From positions 1 to 64,000 of the forward strand of contig JAEUIC010000014.1 in the NCBI GenBank assembly GCA_016795285.1: a stretch of 64,000 bases of DNA, written 5' to 3'. The notes beneath the pieces were generated by a model. The model had not been told where the DNA came from, did not search any database, and saw only the letters and a list, made by a program, of their open reading frames with translations. This document shows, one piece after another, positions 7,901 through 17,406 of the stretch. Within the stretch, counting starts at the first letter, position 1, and each line of letters begins with the position of its first letter. The position numbers were made by a program, and so were the translations under genes. This stretch comes from Planctomycetota bacterium. Lineage in GTDB: Bacteria > Planctomycetota > B15-G4 > SIAN01.

Positions 7901-10873
7901 ATGAAACCGACCACTCGCCTCGTCTTGGCCGCCGCGACGCTCGCCACCCTGATCGGCGCGGGCGCCTGGTGGTGGCTCCATCGCGACCGCCCCTCGCTCG
8001 ACCTCACGCCGCCGGCGCTCGATCGCGCGCGCGAGATGGTCGCCGCGGCGCCCGCCGACGTGACCGGCATCGACGCGGCGCGCGCCGCCGAGCCGCAGGC
8101 GCCGCCCGAGCCGGCCAGCCGCGAAGCGCCCGAGAGCTACAAGAAGGCGCTCGGCGCGCTCACCGGTCGCCTCCTCGAGCCCGACCTCACGCCGGTCGCC
8201 GACCTGCCGATCTCGGCCGTCGAGTTCGAGCCGTCGCGCTTCCTGCTCGACACCGCGGTGCTCCTCGACGAGCAGCACGCGCCGCCGCCGCTCGAGACGG
8301 GCCGCACGAAGAGCGGCACCGACGGCCGCTTCACGCTCGCCGGCCTCGAGCCGCGCGCCGTCCACCTGCTCGGGATCGATCTCGGCGGGCCGCGCAGCAA
8401 CTTCCGCATCGTCGACCAGTCGCCGCGACCCGGCGAGGTGATCGACCTCGGCGACATCGTGCTCGAACCGTTCGTCACCTTCACCGGCCGCGTGGTCGAC
8501 AGCGAGCGCAAGCCGGTCGCCGGCGCGCGCGTCCGCGCCACCAACCTGCCCGCGCTGATCTTCCAGTTCGGCATCGAGGACATCCGGCGCGGCTGCGGCG
8601 TGATGGTCGAGGTGCTCGACGCCCCGAAGGCGTTCGAGATCCCGCCGGTGGTCTGGGAGTACGAGAAGCTCGTCCCGATCCCGACGACGTTCAGCGCCGA
8701 GGACGGCACCTTCCGGCTGCCCGGCGTGCCGCTTGGCATGGTGACGGTGGTGGCCGACCATCCCGGCAAGAAGGCGGTGACCAAGACGCAGCCGTCCGGC
8801 AAGGGGCGCGAGCGGGCGATCGGCGACCTCTACCTCGGCGACGGCTTCGTCGTGCGCGGGCAGGTGGTCGATGGCGCGGAGAAGCCGGTCGCCGGCATCG
8901 AGGTGCTGGTCGGCATCCGCAATCCGGCGGTACCGGTGCCCGCCGCGCTGCTGCAGCCGGCCGGCCGCACCGACGGCAAGGGGTTCTTCGAGCTCGCCGG
9001 CCTGCCGCAAGGGAGCGACGCCTACGTGGCGACGCGCGCCTCGCGCGGCCAGCCGCTGCAAGTGCACGGTCCGTTCAAGGCGATCGACGACGTGCTGCTC
9101 GTCCGGCTGCGGCCGCCGAGCGGCCTGATCGCGCGCCTCGTCGACGAGGCGGGCGCGCCGCTCGAGGAGGCGGAGCTCTTCATCGCGCCCGATCCGATCG
9201 AGGGGGGCGCGCCGCTGCCGCCGATCCTCGCGCCGCCGATGCAGAAGCTCGTCGACGTGGCGCCGCTCGGCGACGGCCTGTTCCGCATCGCCGGGCTCGA
9301 CTTCGGCAAGTACCGCCTGATCGGCCGCGCCGACGACTTCGCGCTCGCGACGGCCAAGGTCGAGGTGGCCGATCCGCCGCAGACCTTCGACCTCGTCTTC
9401 GCGCGCGCGAACTCGCTGGCGCTGACCGTGCAGTCGGCGCAGGAGGGCGAACCGCTCGAGTGGGCCTTCGCGAGCCTCTGCCCCGAAGGGGTCTTCGAGC
9501 GGCCGGTCGCGCGTGGCCGCACCAACCGCGACGGCCGCGTCGTGCTCGAGCGCATCCCGGCGGGCAAGTACACGCTCACCGTGCAGCATCCGCTGAAGGC
9601 GACGCTCGAGCAGAAGGTGGAAGTGCCGTGCGAGCCGCTCGTCGTGGCGCTGCCGCTCGGCGGCAACCTGAAGGGGCGCGTCCACACGGCCGGCGCCGAT
9701 CCCGGCAAGTCGCTCTTCGTGATCGTGACGCGCCGCGAGGTCCGCCGCCCCGACGCCGCGATGCCGACGCTCTCCGCGACCGCCGAGACCGGCCACTTCG
9801 CGGTGGTGAACCTCGAGGTCGGCAACTACCGCTACGAGATCCGCGACCGCATCGTCGGCAAGGGCGCGCTCGCGCTCTTCGAGACGTTCCGCGACGACCC
9901 GCTCGCCAAGGGCGACTTCGAGATCCGCGAGGCGGAGACGACCGAGCTCGACATCGACCTGCGCGGCGCCTTCGACGGCCCGGCCGGCGAGCTGTGGGGC
10001 AGCGTGACGATCAACGGCGTGCCGACCGCGGAGCTCAGCGTGCGCGTCGAGGGCAAGCGCAACATCACGGCGAAGACCGACGAGAGCGGCCACTACCGCT
10101 TCGAGGCGCTGCCGGCCGGCAAGGCGAGCCTCTCGGTGCAAGGGCTGAAGGGCGACTCCGACCTCCTCTCGCTGGCGTCGGTGCTCCATCGCGAGGAGAT
10201 CGAGATCGTCGCGGGCGACACGCAGCAACGCGACTTCGCGCTCGCCATCGCGGCGGTGCGCGGCCGCGTGAGCGGGCCGGGGCTGATGCCCGCGGGGCTC
10301 GGCACGACGGTGATCCTGCGCGGCGGCGACGGCGGCATGGGGCAGTTCGCCGCCGTCAATCCGCTCACCGGCAGCTTCGAGATGCCGTTCGTCCCGGCCG
10401 GCAAGTACGACCTGCTCGTGCGCAAGCGCGGCGCCGCCCCCTACTCGGCGCCGATCGACGTCGATCCGCGCCGCGGCGACGTCGACCTCGACGTCGAGCT
10501 GATCGCCTCGGTCGCGGCGAGCGGCACCTTCCTCCTGCCGCCGGGCGACGCGCCGCCGGACCTGGAGGGCGACGAGGGGCCGCGCCGCCGCTTTGCGCTG
10601 CTGACGCTGATCGACGCCGACGGCAAGTCGGCCGGCCGCGGCGAGATCGACTGGACGGCGATGAGCTTCCGCTTCGACGACTGCGCGCCGGGCGACTACT
10701 CGGTCCAGCTCTGGCGCGGCGAGTCGGTCGTGGTCGCGCGCGCGCTGTCGATCCCGGCCGGCGGCACGAGCGGCGTCGAGCTCCTCTTCGAGAAGCCGAA
10801 GGAGGACGAGAAGCTCGTCTCGCCGTTCGGCGGCAACGGCGCGCCCTTCGGCCGGCCACGCCGCCGGGACTGA
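7901..10873 (+). CDS. Large exported protein of CnaB/carboxypeptidase-regulatory-like repeats
   Basis: 990 aa. A single N-terminal anchor or signal segment (LVLAAATLATLIGAGAWWWL) is followed by a chain of beta-sandwich repeats. Each shows the pattern GRVVD..., KPVAGARV, then G.F.L.GL or YRFEALPAGKY: around residues 90-160, 190-300 (VVDSERKPVAGARVRA), 315-400 (VVDGAEKPVAGIEV), 520-590, 690-760 (GHYRFEALPAGKASL) and 780-860. No catalytic motif is visible. The family typically forms stalks or carbohydrate/protein-binding surfaces. AAAGGAG lies 9 nt before the ATG. The gene is followed by a GC-rich hairpin and then a DUF1573 gene on the same strand. A function beyond extracellular scaffold cannot be stated. 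Confidence 0.8.
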   Translation: MKPTTRLVLAAATLATLIGAGAWWWLHRDRPSLDLTPPALDRAREMVAAAPADVTGIDAARAAEPQAPPEPASREAPESYKKALGALTGRLLEPDLTPVADLPISAVEFEPSRFLLDTAVLLDEQHAPPPLETGRTKSGTDGRFTLAGLEPRAVHLLGIDLGGPRSNFRIVDQSPRPGEVIDLGDIVLEPFVTFTGRVVDSERKPVAGARVRATNLPALIFQFGIEDIRRGCGVMVEVLDAPKAFEIPPVVWEYEKLVPIPTTFSAEDGTFRLPGVPLGMVTVVADHPGKKAVTKTQPSGKGRERAIGDLYLGDGFVVRGQVVDGAEKPVAGIEVLVGIRNPAVPVPAALLQPAGRTDGKGFFELAGLPQGSDAYVATRASRGQPLQVHGPFKAIDDVLLVRLRPPSGLIARLVDEAGAPLEEAELFIAPDPIEGGAPLPPILAPPMQKLVDVAPLGDGLFRIAGLDFGKYRLIGRADDFALATAKVEVADPPQTFDLVFARANSLALTVQSAQEGEPLEWAFASLCPEGVFERPVARGRTNRDGRVVLERIPAGKYTLTVQHPLKATLEQKVEVPCEPLVVALPLGGNLKGRVHTAGADPGKSLFVIVTRREVRRPDAAMPTLSATAETGHFAVVNLEVGNYRYEIRDRIVGKGALALFETFRDDPLAKGDFEIREAETTELDIDLRGAFDGPAGELWGSVTINGVPTAELSVRVEGKRNITAKTDESGHYRFEALPAGKASLSVQGLKGDSDLLSLASVLHREEIEIVAGDTQQRDFALAIAAVRGRVSGPGLMPAGLGTTVILRGGDGGMGQFAAVNPLTGSFEMPFVPAGKYDLLVRKRGAAPYSAPIDVDPRRGDVDLDVELIASVAASGTFLLPPGDAPPDLEGDEGPRRRFALLTLIDADGKSAGRGEIDWTAMSFRFDDCAPGDYSVQLWRGESVVVARALSIPAGGTSGVELLFEKPKEDEKLVSPFGGNGAPFGRPRRRD

Positions 10874-10882
10874 CCCGTGCGG

Positions 10883-10905
10883 CCCGGGGGCGGCGGCGCC
10901 CCGGG
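10883..10905 (+). terminator. GC-rich hairpin after the CnaB-like gene
   Basis: Seven-base-pair stem CCCGGGG/CCCCGGG starting 10 nt after the stop codon. No U-tract follows, so it may be a weak or Rho-assisted terminator or only an mRNA 3' end structure. Confidence 0.35.
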
Positions 10906-11043
10906 AGCGGTCGGGCACGCCGGCGCGCCGCTTGCAAGCGCGCGCTCCGGTGGTTTGCTCTTCCGGCGCGCTCCCACGATCGCCGCCCCGGCGGCGTAGG
11001 GTGGAGCCGGTGCCGGCCGCTCGCCGGACGTGGAGATCCGCTC

Positions 11044-12591
11044 ATGTTCGCGCCTGCCCTGCTCCCCGCGCTGCTCGCCCTCGCGCTCGCCTGCTCCGGC
11101 GGCGAAGTCAAGCTCGGCCGCGCCTCGATCAACCAGCTCTCCGTCGTGCAGGGGAGCCTCGCGGTGCGCAGCGTCACGCTCGACCACTCGGGCGCGAAGC
11201 TGAAGCGCGTCGAGGCGAAGGGCGAAGGGCTCGGCGTGGCGTTCGTGAAGGAGCTGCAGCGCTTCCCGATCGCGCTCGGCACCGACAGCGAGCTCGAGCT
11301 GCCCGAGGGCATGACGGTGCGCATCGAGGTGACGGTCGACGCCAAGGAGCTGCCGGTCGGCGACCGCTCGGGCCTGCTCACCTTCATCTTCGAGGGCGCC
11401 ACGCTCGAGCTGCCGGTCGAGTGGAGCGTGGTCGAGCCGCCGAAGGAGGGCGACGACGACCTGCCGATCCCGAAGCCGTCGAGCGACTGGTCGACCAAGT
11501 ACTCGAAGGAGGGGCCGCAGCCGCGGGTGAGCGCCGATCGCTACACGCACGACTTCGGCAAGACGCTCTCCGGCGAGCAGCTCCACACCGAGTTCAAGCT
11601 GAAGAACGAAGGGGAAGGCGACCTCGTCATCATCAAGGTCGGCGCGCAGTGCCACTGCACCCTCTCCGAGCTGCGCCTCCCCGACCGCGTGGTGCCGCCG
11701 AAGGAGCTGAAGCTGAAGGAGGGGTACGGGACGTTGAAGCCGGGCGAGGAGGCGACGCTCGACTGCATCGTCGACACCGCCGGCCTCGCGGGCCTCACCC
11801 GCAAGAAGATCCAGATCTACACCAACGACCGGGCGCGGAGCCCGCTGTCGCTCGACATGGTGATGGTGATCGACAACCCGTTCGAGCTGTCGCCCGCCAG
11901 CATCTCCTTCGGCGACGTGCGCTACGGCGAGCCGGTCGAGCGGGTGGTCCGCATGGCGTCGGTCGACCAGGGCGAGTTCGCCATCGTCGGCCACGAGCTG
12001 CCGCAGCCTCCGGTGATGGAGGTCGAGTACAAGCAGGTGAAGCCGCGGAAGAACGAGGTCTGCGTGTGGGAGATCCGGTTGCGCTCGAAGGACGGGCTGC
12101 CGTGCCGCGAGCACTTCGGGAAGCTGAAGCTCGCGCTCGACCACCCGACCATCAAGTCGCTCGACCAGCTGCACTACTCGATGCGGGTGGTGCCCGACGT
12201 GGCGTGGAGCATCGACAACCGCAGGAGCCCCGAGACGATCACGCTCGGCGTGGTGAAGGCGGGGACCAACGACGTGCGCACGGTCGTGCTCGAGAACAAG
12301 AACCCGAAGATCCCCTACAAGGCGACCGGCGCGACCATCACCTCGCGGCTCGGCACCGAGTCGTTCGCCGCCGAGCTGATCACGATCGAGGAGGGGCAGA
12401 AGTACGAGGTGAAGCTCAAGGTGATCAAGCCGCCGAAGAGCAAGGCGTTCAGCGGCGAGCTGCAGATCGCGGCCGACAGCCCGACGCTGCCGCTGCTCAA
12501 GATCAAGTTCAGCGGCATCTGGAGCGGGCCGATCACGCCGGGTGGCACGCCGCCCGTGCCGGCCGACGGCGGCGCGTCCGGCGGGCGCTGA
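11044..12591 (+). CDS. DUF1573-domain exported protein
   Basis: 515 aa. A short hydrophobic N-terminus (MFAPALLPALLALALAC) may be a signal peptide or a weak lipobox with C17. Residues about 165-290 match DUF1573: HDFGKTLSGEQ, FKLKNEGEGDLVI, then the Cys pair GAQCHCTLSE where this family usually has SCGCT. ASH/MSP-like beta-sandwich segments flank it. DUF1573 proteins are abundant in Planctomycetota and Bacteroidota and are thought to be periplasmic or surface beta-sandwiches; their role is unknown. It ends 12 nt before the convergent sulfatase-like gene. It follows another exported beta-repeat protein, so the two may work together at the cell surface. Confidence 0.82.
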   Translation: MFAPALLPALLALALACSGGEVKLGRASINQLSVVQGSLAVRSVTLDHSGAKLKRVEAKGEGLGVAFVKELQRFPIALGTDSELELPEGMTVRIEVTVDAKELPVGDRSGLLTFIFEGATLELPVEWSVVEPPKEGDDDLPIPKPSSDWSTKYSKEGPQPRVSADRYTHDFGKTLSGEQLHTEFKLKNEGEGDLVIIKVGAQCHCTLSELRLPDRVVPPKELKLKEGYGTLKPGEEATLDCIVDTAGLAGLTRKKIQIYTNDRARSPLSLDMVMVIDNPFELSPASISFGDVRYGEPVERVVRMASVDQGEFAIVGHELPQPPVMEVEYKQVKPRKNEVCVWEIRLRSKDGLPCREHFGKLKLALDHPTIKSLDQLHYSMRVVPDVAWSIDNRRSPETITLGVVKAGTNDVRTVVLENKNPKIPYKATGATITSRLGTESFAAELITIEEGQKYEVKLKVIKPPKSKAFSGELQIAADSPTLPLLKIKFSGIWSGPITPGGTPPVPADGGASGGR

Positions 12592-12603
12592 CCGCCGCGC
12601 GCG

Positions 12604-15558
12604 CTACTCCTCCTCGTCGCCGGTCGCCTCGAGGTAGCCGAGCTGCTGCAATGCCTCGAGGTCGCCGGCGCCGAGCCGCTCGCGCACCGCGTTGTCCCAG
12701 TGCTGGAAGCCGCGCTCCTCGTAGTCGCGGAAGATCCGCTCGAGCTCCGCCTGCATGCGCCGTGCGACGTCGGCGTGCGTCTCCGAGAGGTCGTTCCGCT
12801 CGAACGGGTCGTCGGCCAAGTTGAAGAGCCACGTGCGCTGGCGGCGGCACTTCGGCCCCCAGTTGATCCACTTGAGGTCGCCGACGATCAGGCATTTGCG
12901 GTCGGGGTGCTCCTCGGCGATCACCGGCAGCTCCGGCACCTCCTCGCGGCGGAACGCCATGCCGAGGTCGACCCCCATGAACTCGGCGGGCGGCGCGTCG
13001 ATGCCGGCGCGCGCCAGCAAGGTCTGCGGCACGTCCATCACGCGCACCCGCTCGCTCACGCGGTGGCCGCCCGGCGGGTCGCCCGCGCGCCGATCGGGCT
13101 TGACGATCAGCGGCACGTGGAGCAGCTCGTTCCAGAGCTGGGTGCCGTGGCCGAAGCCCTCGTGCTCCCAGAACTCCTCGCCGTGGTCGGAGACGACCAG
13201 CACGATCGTGTCGTCCCACAGGCCGCGCTCGCGCAGCCAGTCGCACAGCTTCCCGAACTCGCGGTCGTTGTAGAGGATCTCCTCGTCGTAGAGGTCGAGC
13301 ACGTGCTGCAGGTCGGCGGCCGGGAGCGGCGCGCGATCGGTCAGCTCGCGCGCGTTGGTGCGGCGCGGCGTCATCGGGCCGTCGTACGCGCCGCTCCAGA
13401 CCCCGCGGGTCGCCTCGGGCGGGTCGTACGGGGCGTGCGGGTCGATCGTGTGCAGGTAGAGGAAGAAGGGGCGATCGCGCTGCTGCTCGAGCCAGGCGAG
13501 CGCCGAGTCGTGCACCTGGTTCGCGCGCGAGTCGCCGCGCTGGCGCGCCTTCTCGATCGCCTCGAAGTGGCTGAAGCCCTGCTCGAAGTTGAGGCTCGCG
13601 CCGTGCACGTGGGCGTTGGCGAGGAAGCCGGCGGTGGCATAGCCGGCGCGGCGCAGCCGTTCGGCGAGCGTGTCGATCTGCGGCGCGAGACCGGTGCTCT
13701 TGCTGGCGCCGTGGAAGCTGTGCAGGTAGCTCGAGAAGAGGGTCGCCACCGAGGGGCGCGTCCACGGCGCCTGCGAGTAGGCGCGCTCGAAGGTGATCCC
13801 TTCGGCGGCGAGGCGGGCGAGGTTCGGGGTGGTGTCGCGCGCGTAGCCGTAAGGCGTGCAGTGGTCGGCGCGCAGCGTGTCGATCAGGTAGACCAGCACG
13901 TTCGGCTGGCGGCGCTGCGTGGCGCGCACCACCACCGGGTCGCCGAAGGCGAACAGCGCCTCGAACGCGGCGAGCGGCGTGCCGCCGTCGCACGCCGACT
14001 CGAAGCGCAGCACGCCGCGCCCCGCCGCCTCGGCCGGGATCGTGGTGACGGTGCGCTCCCAGTCGACGCGCCGCTTGCGGTTGCACTCGAGCGTGGCGAG
14101 TTCGAGCGTCTTGCCGTCCTCGCGCACGAAGCGCGCGCGCCCGAAGACCGGCGGATGGAGCAGCTTCTCCTCGACGAGCGGCATCGCCGCCAGCGAGACC
14201 TCGAAGCGATCGCCCGCCGCGAACTCGAACGGCAGCTCCATCGTGGTCGGCGCCGGCGCCAGCAGCGCGAGGCGCGTGTCGTCCTTCGACATCACGTGGC
14301 GCACCAGCGGATGGGTGCCGGTCGACTCGAGGCCGCGCACGAACGGGCTCGGGTCGCGCAGCGACTCCATCGGGTCGCGCAGCTTGGAGAAGATCGCGCG
14401 CGGCTGCACGAGGTGGAAGGTGCCGCGCAGCGCGCCCTTGGTGCGCAGCGTCACCTTCGCCCGCCCGAGGCGCGACGCCTCGAAGCGCAGCTCCGCGCCG
14501 CGCCCCTTCACGCGGCCGAGCGGCTGCGCGTCGACCAGCACCTCGTATTCCTGCGGGAAGTCGCTCACGATCGAGACCGGCCCCGGCAGCAGCACGACGT
14601 CGCCGCTCCACTCCTTCAGGTCGCCCGGCTCGAGCGACTGGTCGAAGAGCGTCTGCACGGCGGGCGGCGCGGCGATCGCGTAGTCGGCCACCAGCCCGCT
14701 CACCGCGCTCGGCGCGCGGACCAGCAGGCGATCGCAGCCGTCGGCCGCCACCAGCGCGAAGGAGCGCAGCATCGCCATGCCGCCCTTCTGCGGCGTGACG
14801 TTGGTGACCTTGACGCGCACCTCGACGGAGCCGCTCGCGACCGGCAGGTCAAAGAGCTGCTCGTTCAGCTTCCAAGTGCCGTCGAACTCGCCGAGCGGCT
14901 TGCCGTCGACGCTCACCGCGTAGTGCGGCGCCTTGCCGAGCGCCGTGAAGTCGTCCTGCGTGCCGAGCACCTTGGCCGACAGGCCGAGCCGCACCGGGAA
15001 GTCGGGGAGCGGCACCTTGAACGCGATCTCCTCCTCGGCGGAGAAGACGATGTAGCGGTTGCCATGCACGTCGCCGGCCCGCTCGAAGGTCTTGAAGTCG
15101 GGGTGGTCCTTGAAGTGCACCTCGACCCGCGACGGCAGCACTTCGGCCGTCACTTCCGGCGGCAGCGGCGCGCCGGCGAGGGTCATGGTCGGCGCCACCG
15201 CGAGCCCGTCGGGGCCGCGCGTCAACGGGACGTCGATCCGCCAGAGGCGCGTGCGCCCCTCGTCATGGACCTTCTCGGGCGGCAGCTGATCGAGCGCGAG
15301 CCGGGTCCGCCCGAGCGGCTCCGCCTGCAGCAGGATCGAGGAGAGCTTCGCCTCGCCGATCCGCTCGAGCAGGTGGATCACCTCGTGGCGAGCGGTCGGG
15401 TCGGCTGCCGGGTCGGCGGCTGGATCACCGGCCGGCGCGGGAGTCGCCTGCGGGCGCGCCGCCGCCACCGAGGCGAGCAGCAGCGCCGCCAGCAGGCCGC
15501 CGCGACCGAGAAGGAACCCGCCGGGGAAGCGGCGACGTCGTACGATGCCGGTGCGCAC
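12604..15558 (-). CDS. Exported sulfatase-like (alkaline phosphatase superfamily) protein with large N-terminal beta domain
   Basis: About 984 aa. Residues 10-35 form a signal peptide (basic RTGIVRRRR, then GGLLAALLLASVAAA). Residues about 60-540 are beta-rich with no recognised family. Residues 550-980 are a sulfatase fold: LIDTLRADHC (D560), the nucleophile loop APWTRPS (T600) and the metal-site segment SDHGEEFWEHEGFGHG. The nucleophile position holds Thr, not the Cys or Ser of C-x-P-x-R sulfatases, so formylglycine cannot form there. GTG at 15558 is chosen because GGAGG lies 9 nt upstream and it gives a clean signal peptide; an upstream ATG at 15594 lacks a good ribosome-binding site. Divergent from the next sulfatase-like gene. 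Substrate unknown. Confidence 0.8.
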   Translation of the reverse strand: MRTGIVRRRRFPGGFLLGRGGLLAALLLASVAAARPQATPAPAGDPAADPAADPTARHEVIHLLERIGEAKLSSILLQAEPLGRTRLALDQLPPEKVHDEGRTRLWRIDVPLTRGPDGLAVAPTMTLAGAPLPPEVTAEVLPSRVEVHFKDHPDFKTFERAGDVHGNRYIVFSAEEEIAFKVPLPDFPVRLGLSAKVLGTQDDFTALGKAPHYAVSVDGKPLGEFDGTWKLNEQLFDLPVASGSVEVRVKVTNVTPQKGGMAMLRSFALVAADGCDRLLVRAPSAVSGLVADYAIAAPPAVQTLFDQSLEPGDLKEWSGDVVLLPGPVSIVSDFPQEYEVLVDAQPLGRVKGRGAELRFEASRLGRAKVTLRTKGALRGTFHLVQPRAIFSKLRDPMESLRDPSPFVRGLESTGTHPLVRHVMSKDDTRLALLAPAPTTMELPFEFAAGDRFEVSLAAMPLVEEKLLHPPVFGRARFVREDGKTLELATLECNRKRRVDWERTVTTIPAEAAGRGVLRFESACDGGTPLAAFEALFAFGDPVVVRATQRRQPNVLVYLIDTLRADHCTPYGYARDTTPNLARLAAEGITFERAYSQAPWTRPSVATLFSSYLHSFHGASKSTGLAPQIDTLAERLRRAGYATAGFLANAHVHGASLNFEQGFSHFEAIEKARQRGDSRANQVHDSALAWLEQQRDRPFFLYLHTIDPHAPYDPPEATRGVWSGAYDGPMTPRRTNARELTDRAPLPAADLQHVLDLYDEEILYNDREFGKLCDWLRERGLWDDTIVLVVSDHGEEFWEHEGFGHGTQLWNELLHVPLIVKPDRRAGDPPGGHRVSERVRVMDVPQTLLARAGIDAPPAEFMGVDLGMAFRREEVPELPVIAEEHPDRKCLIVGDLKWINWGPKCRRQRTWLFNLADDPFERNDLSETHADVARRMQAELERIFRDYEERGFQHWDNAVRERLGAGDLEALQQLGYLEATGDEEE

Positions 15559-15691
15559 GTAGGAAGGCCTCCGAGACGGTCCGCGACGGGCCATGGACCG
15601 CGCCGAACGGCGGCGCGGCAGCGAGAAGATCGGGCGGCAAGAGATCGGACGGCAAGATAGCCGAACCGGAGGGAGCGAACCCGAGGTGCCG

Positions 15692-17323
15692 ATGGCAGCG
15701 CGTCTCCTTCCGCAGCTCCTTGCCCTCGCCTGCCTCTCGTGCGTCGCGCCCGCGGGTCGCGCGACGCCGGCGGAAGAGGCGGCGCAAGAAGCGGCACAAG
15801 TGGCGACCGAAGCGGCGACCCCGTCCGCCCGCCCGCGCAACGTGCTGCTGGTGGTGATCGACACGCTGCGCGCCGATCGGCTCGGCTGCTACGGCTACGC
15901 GCGGCCGACCACCCCGCGCCTCGACGCGCTCGCCGCGCGCGGCCTCTGCTTCGAGCGCGCCTACGCCACGGCGCCGTGGACGCTCCCCTCGACCGCCTCG
16001 CTCCTCACCGGACTGCAGCCCGAAGTCCATCGCGCCTCCCACTTCTTCGCGTCGATCTCGCCCGAAGCGCGCCTGCTGGCCGAGAGCTTCGAGGGCGAGG
16101 GCTACGCCACCGCAGCGTTCGTCGGCAACTACTTCGTGCAGCCGCTCTTCGGCTTCGAGCGCGGCTTCGACCGCTACGACCAGGGCTGCATGGTCGACCG
16201 CGGCGGCATCAACTCCGACCGGATCAGCGACGCCGCCATCGCCTGGCTCTCGCAGCCGCGCAGCGCGCCCTTCTTCCTCTACCTCCACTACTTCGACCCC
16301 CACTACAACTACTGGGAGCACGACGGCTTCAAGTTCGGCGGCGAGGACACCGAGCGCGTCTTCTCGGGCGCCGACATCTACGCGCTGCGCGAACAGGCGC
16401 CGCGCTTCGACGCCGCCGATCGCGCCCGCCTCGACGCCCTCTACGACAGCGAGGTCGCCTTCACCGACCACCACGTCGGCCGCGTCTTCGACCAGCTCGA
16501 AGCGCAAGGCATCGCCGACGACACCTTCGTGGTGGTGACCGCCGACCACGGCGAGTCGCTCGGCGAGCACGGCTGGATCGGCCACACCGTCCAGCTCTAC
16601 GAGGAGAGCATCCGCATCCCGCTGCTGGTCGCCGGCCCCGGGCTCGAGGCGGCGCGCCACGGCGACCTGCCGGTGCAGCTCGACGACGTGCTGGTGCCGT
16701 TGCTGCGGCTCGCGGGCGGCGAGGAGGCGGGGCCGTGGAGCAGCGCCGCGGCGCGCGTCGCGGCCGGCCTGCGCCCCGACGAGGCGCTCTGCACCGTCGA
16801 GACGTCGGGGCTCGACGAGTCGGAGCCGATCGCGGCCCAGAAGAGCGTGACGCGCGCGCCGTGGAAGCTCTTCATCGACGTCGCCGCCGACGGGACGGAG
16901 AGCTACCGCTTGTTCAAGCAGGACGAGCCGGCGGGCAAGCGCAAGAAGCGGCTCGAGGACCATCCGACGCAGGTGCGCATGCTCCTCGACGCGCGCGCTG
17001 CCGACCTCGAGGCGCTGAAGCGGGAGCGCGAGCGCAACCGCGAGACGCTCACCCGCAAGCGGGCGCTGGTGCAGGGACGCTCGAAGGTGATCGTCGACCT
17101 GGTGAGCGGCGCGGTCGAGCTCTTCGACCTCGTCGACGACCCGCAGGAGCGGAAGAACCTCGCCACGATCGAGCCCGAGCGCGCCGCGGCGCTGCAGGCG
17201 CGGCTGCGCGAGGTGATCGAGGCGCTCGCCGCGGCGGCGCTCCCCGAGGGGGCGCCGCTCGACGACGCGGCGGCCGCCGAGCACCGCAAGCGGATCCAGG
17301 CTTCGGGCTATTCCCACCGATGA
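15692..17323 (+). CDS. Exported sulfatase-like hydrolase/transferase
   Basis: 543 aa. It has a signal peptide (MAARLLPQLLALACLSCVAPA), possibly a lipoprotein through the C in LACLSC. The alkaline-phosphatase-superfamily fold follows: VVIDTLRADRLG (D57), APWTLPS (T97 at the nucleophile position), HYFDPHYNYW and TADHGESLGEHGWIGH. As in the neighbouring paralogues, Thr replaces the formylglycine precursor Cys/Ser and the downstream Arg is absent. The C-terminal 130 residues are helical and highly charged (KRKKRLEDHP, RERERNRETLTRKR). The ATG at 15692 has GAGG about 7 nt before it; the ATG at 15593 overlaps the divergent gene region. The next gene starts 83 nt downstream on the same strand. Confidence 0.8.
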   Translation: MAARLLPQLLALACLSCVAPAGRATPAEEAAQEAAQVATEAATPSARPRNVLLVVIDTLRADRLGCYGYARPTTPRLDALAARGLCFERAYATAPWTLPSTASLLTGLQPEVHRASHFFASISPEARLLAESFEGEGYATAAFVGNYFVQPLFGFERGFDRYDQGCMVDRGGINSDRISDAAIAWLSQPRSAPFFLYLHYFDPHYNYWEHDGFKFGGEDTERVFSGADIYALREQAPRFDAADRARLDALYDSEVAFTDHHVGRVFDQLEAQGIADDTFVVVTADHGESLGEHGWIGHTVQLYEESIRIPLLVAGPGLEAARHGDLPVQLDDVLVPLLRLAGGEEAGPWSSAAARVAAGLRPDEALCTVETSGLDESEPIAAQKSVTRAPWKLFIDVAADGTESYRLFKQDEPAGKRKKRLEDHPTQVRMLLDARAADLEALKRERERNRETLTRKRALVQGRSKVIVDLVSGAVELFDLVDDPQERKNLATIEPERAAALQARLREVIEALAAAALPEGAPLDDAAAAEHRKRIQASGYSHR

Positions 17324-17406
17324 CCGATCGACGACCGACCCGCCGATGAGTTGAAGCGTCGCGCGCGCACGACGCTCTGCCGCCGCCTCCGGAGCTCCCC
17401 CTCCCG

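Noticed and set aside
7337..10918. Long minus-strand open frame (over 1100 codons) opposite the CnaB-like gene
   Set aside because: Arg/Glu/His-rich composition without domains; a typical shadow of GC-rich coding DNA. The plus-strand protein has a signal segment, RBS and repeats.
12700..15660. Long plus-strand open frame (986 codons) opposite the sulfatase-like gene
   Set aside because: Low-complexity Arg/Val/Glu pattern; the minus strand has clear catalytic motifs.
12604..17323. Sulfatase annotation of the two neighbouring genes
   Set aside because: Name kept only as 'sulfatase-like', because Thr replaces the Cys/Ser that is converted to formylglycine.
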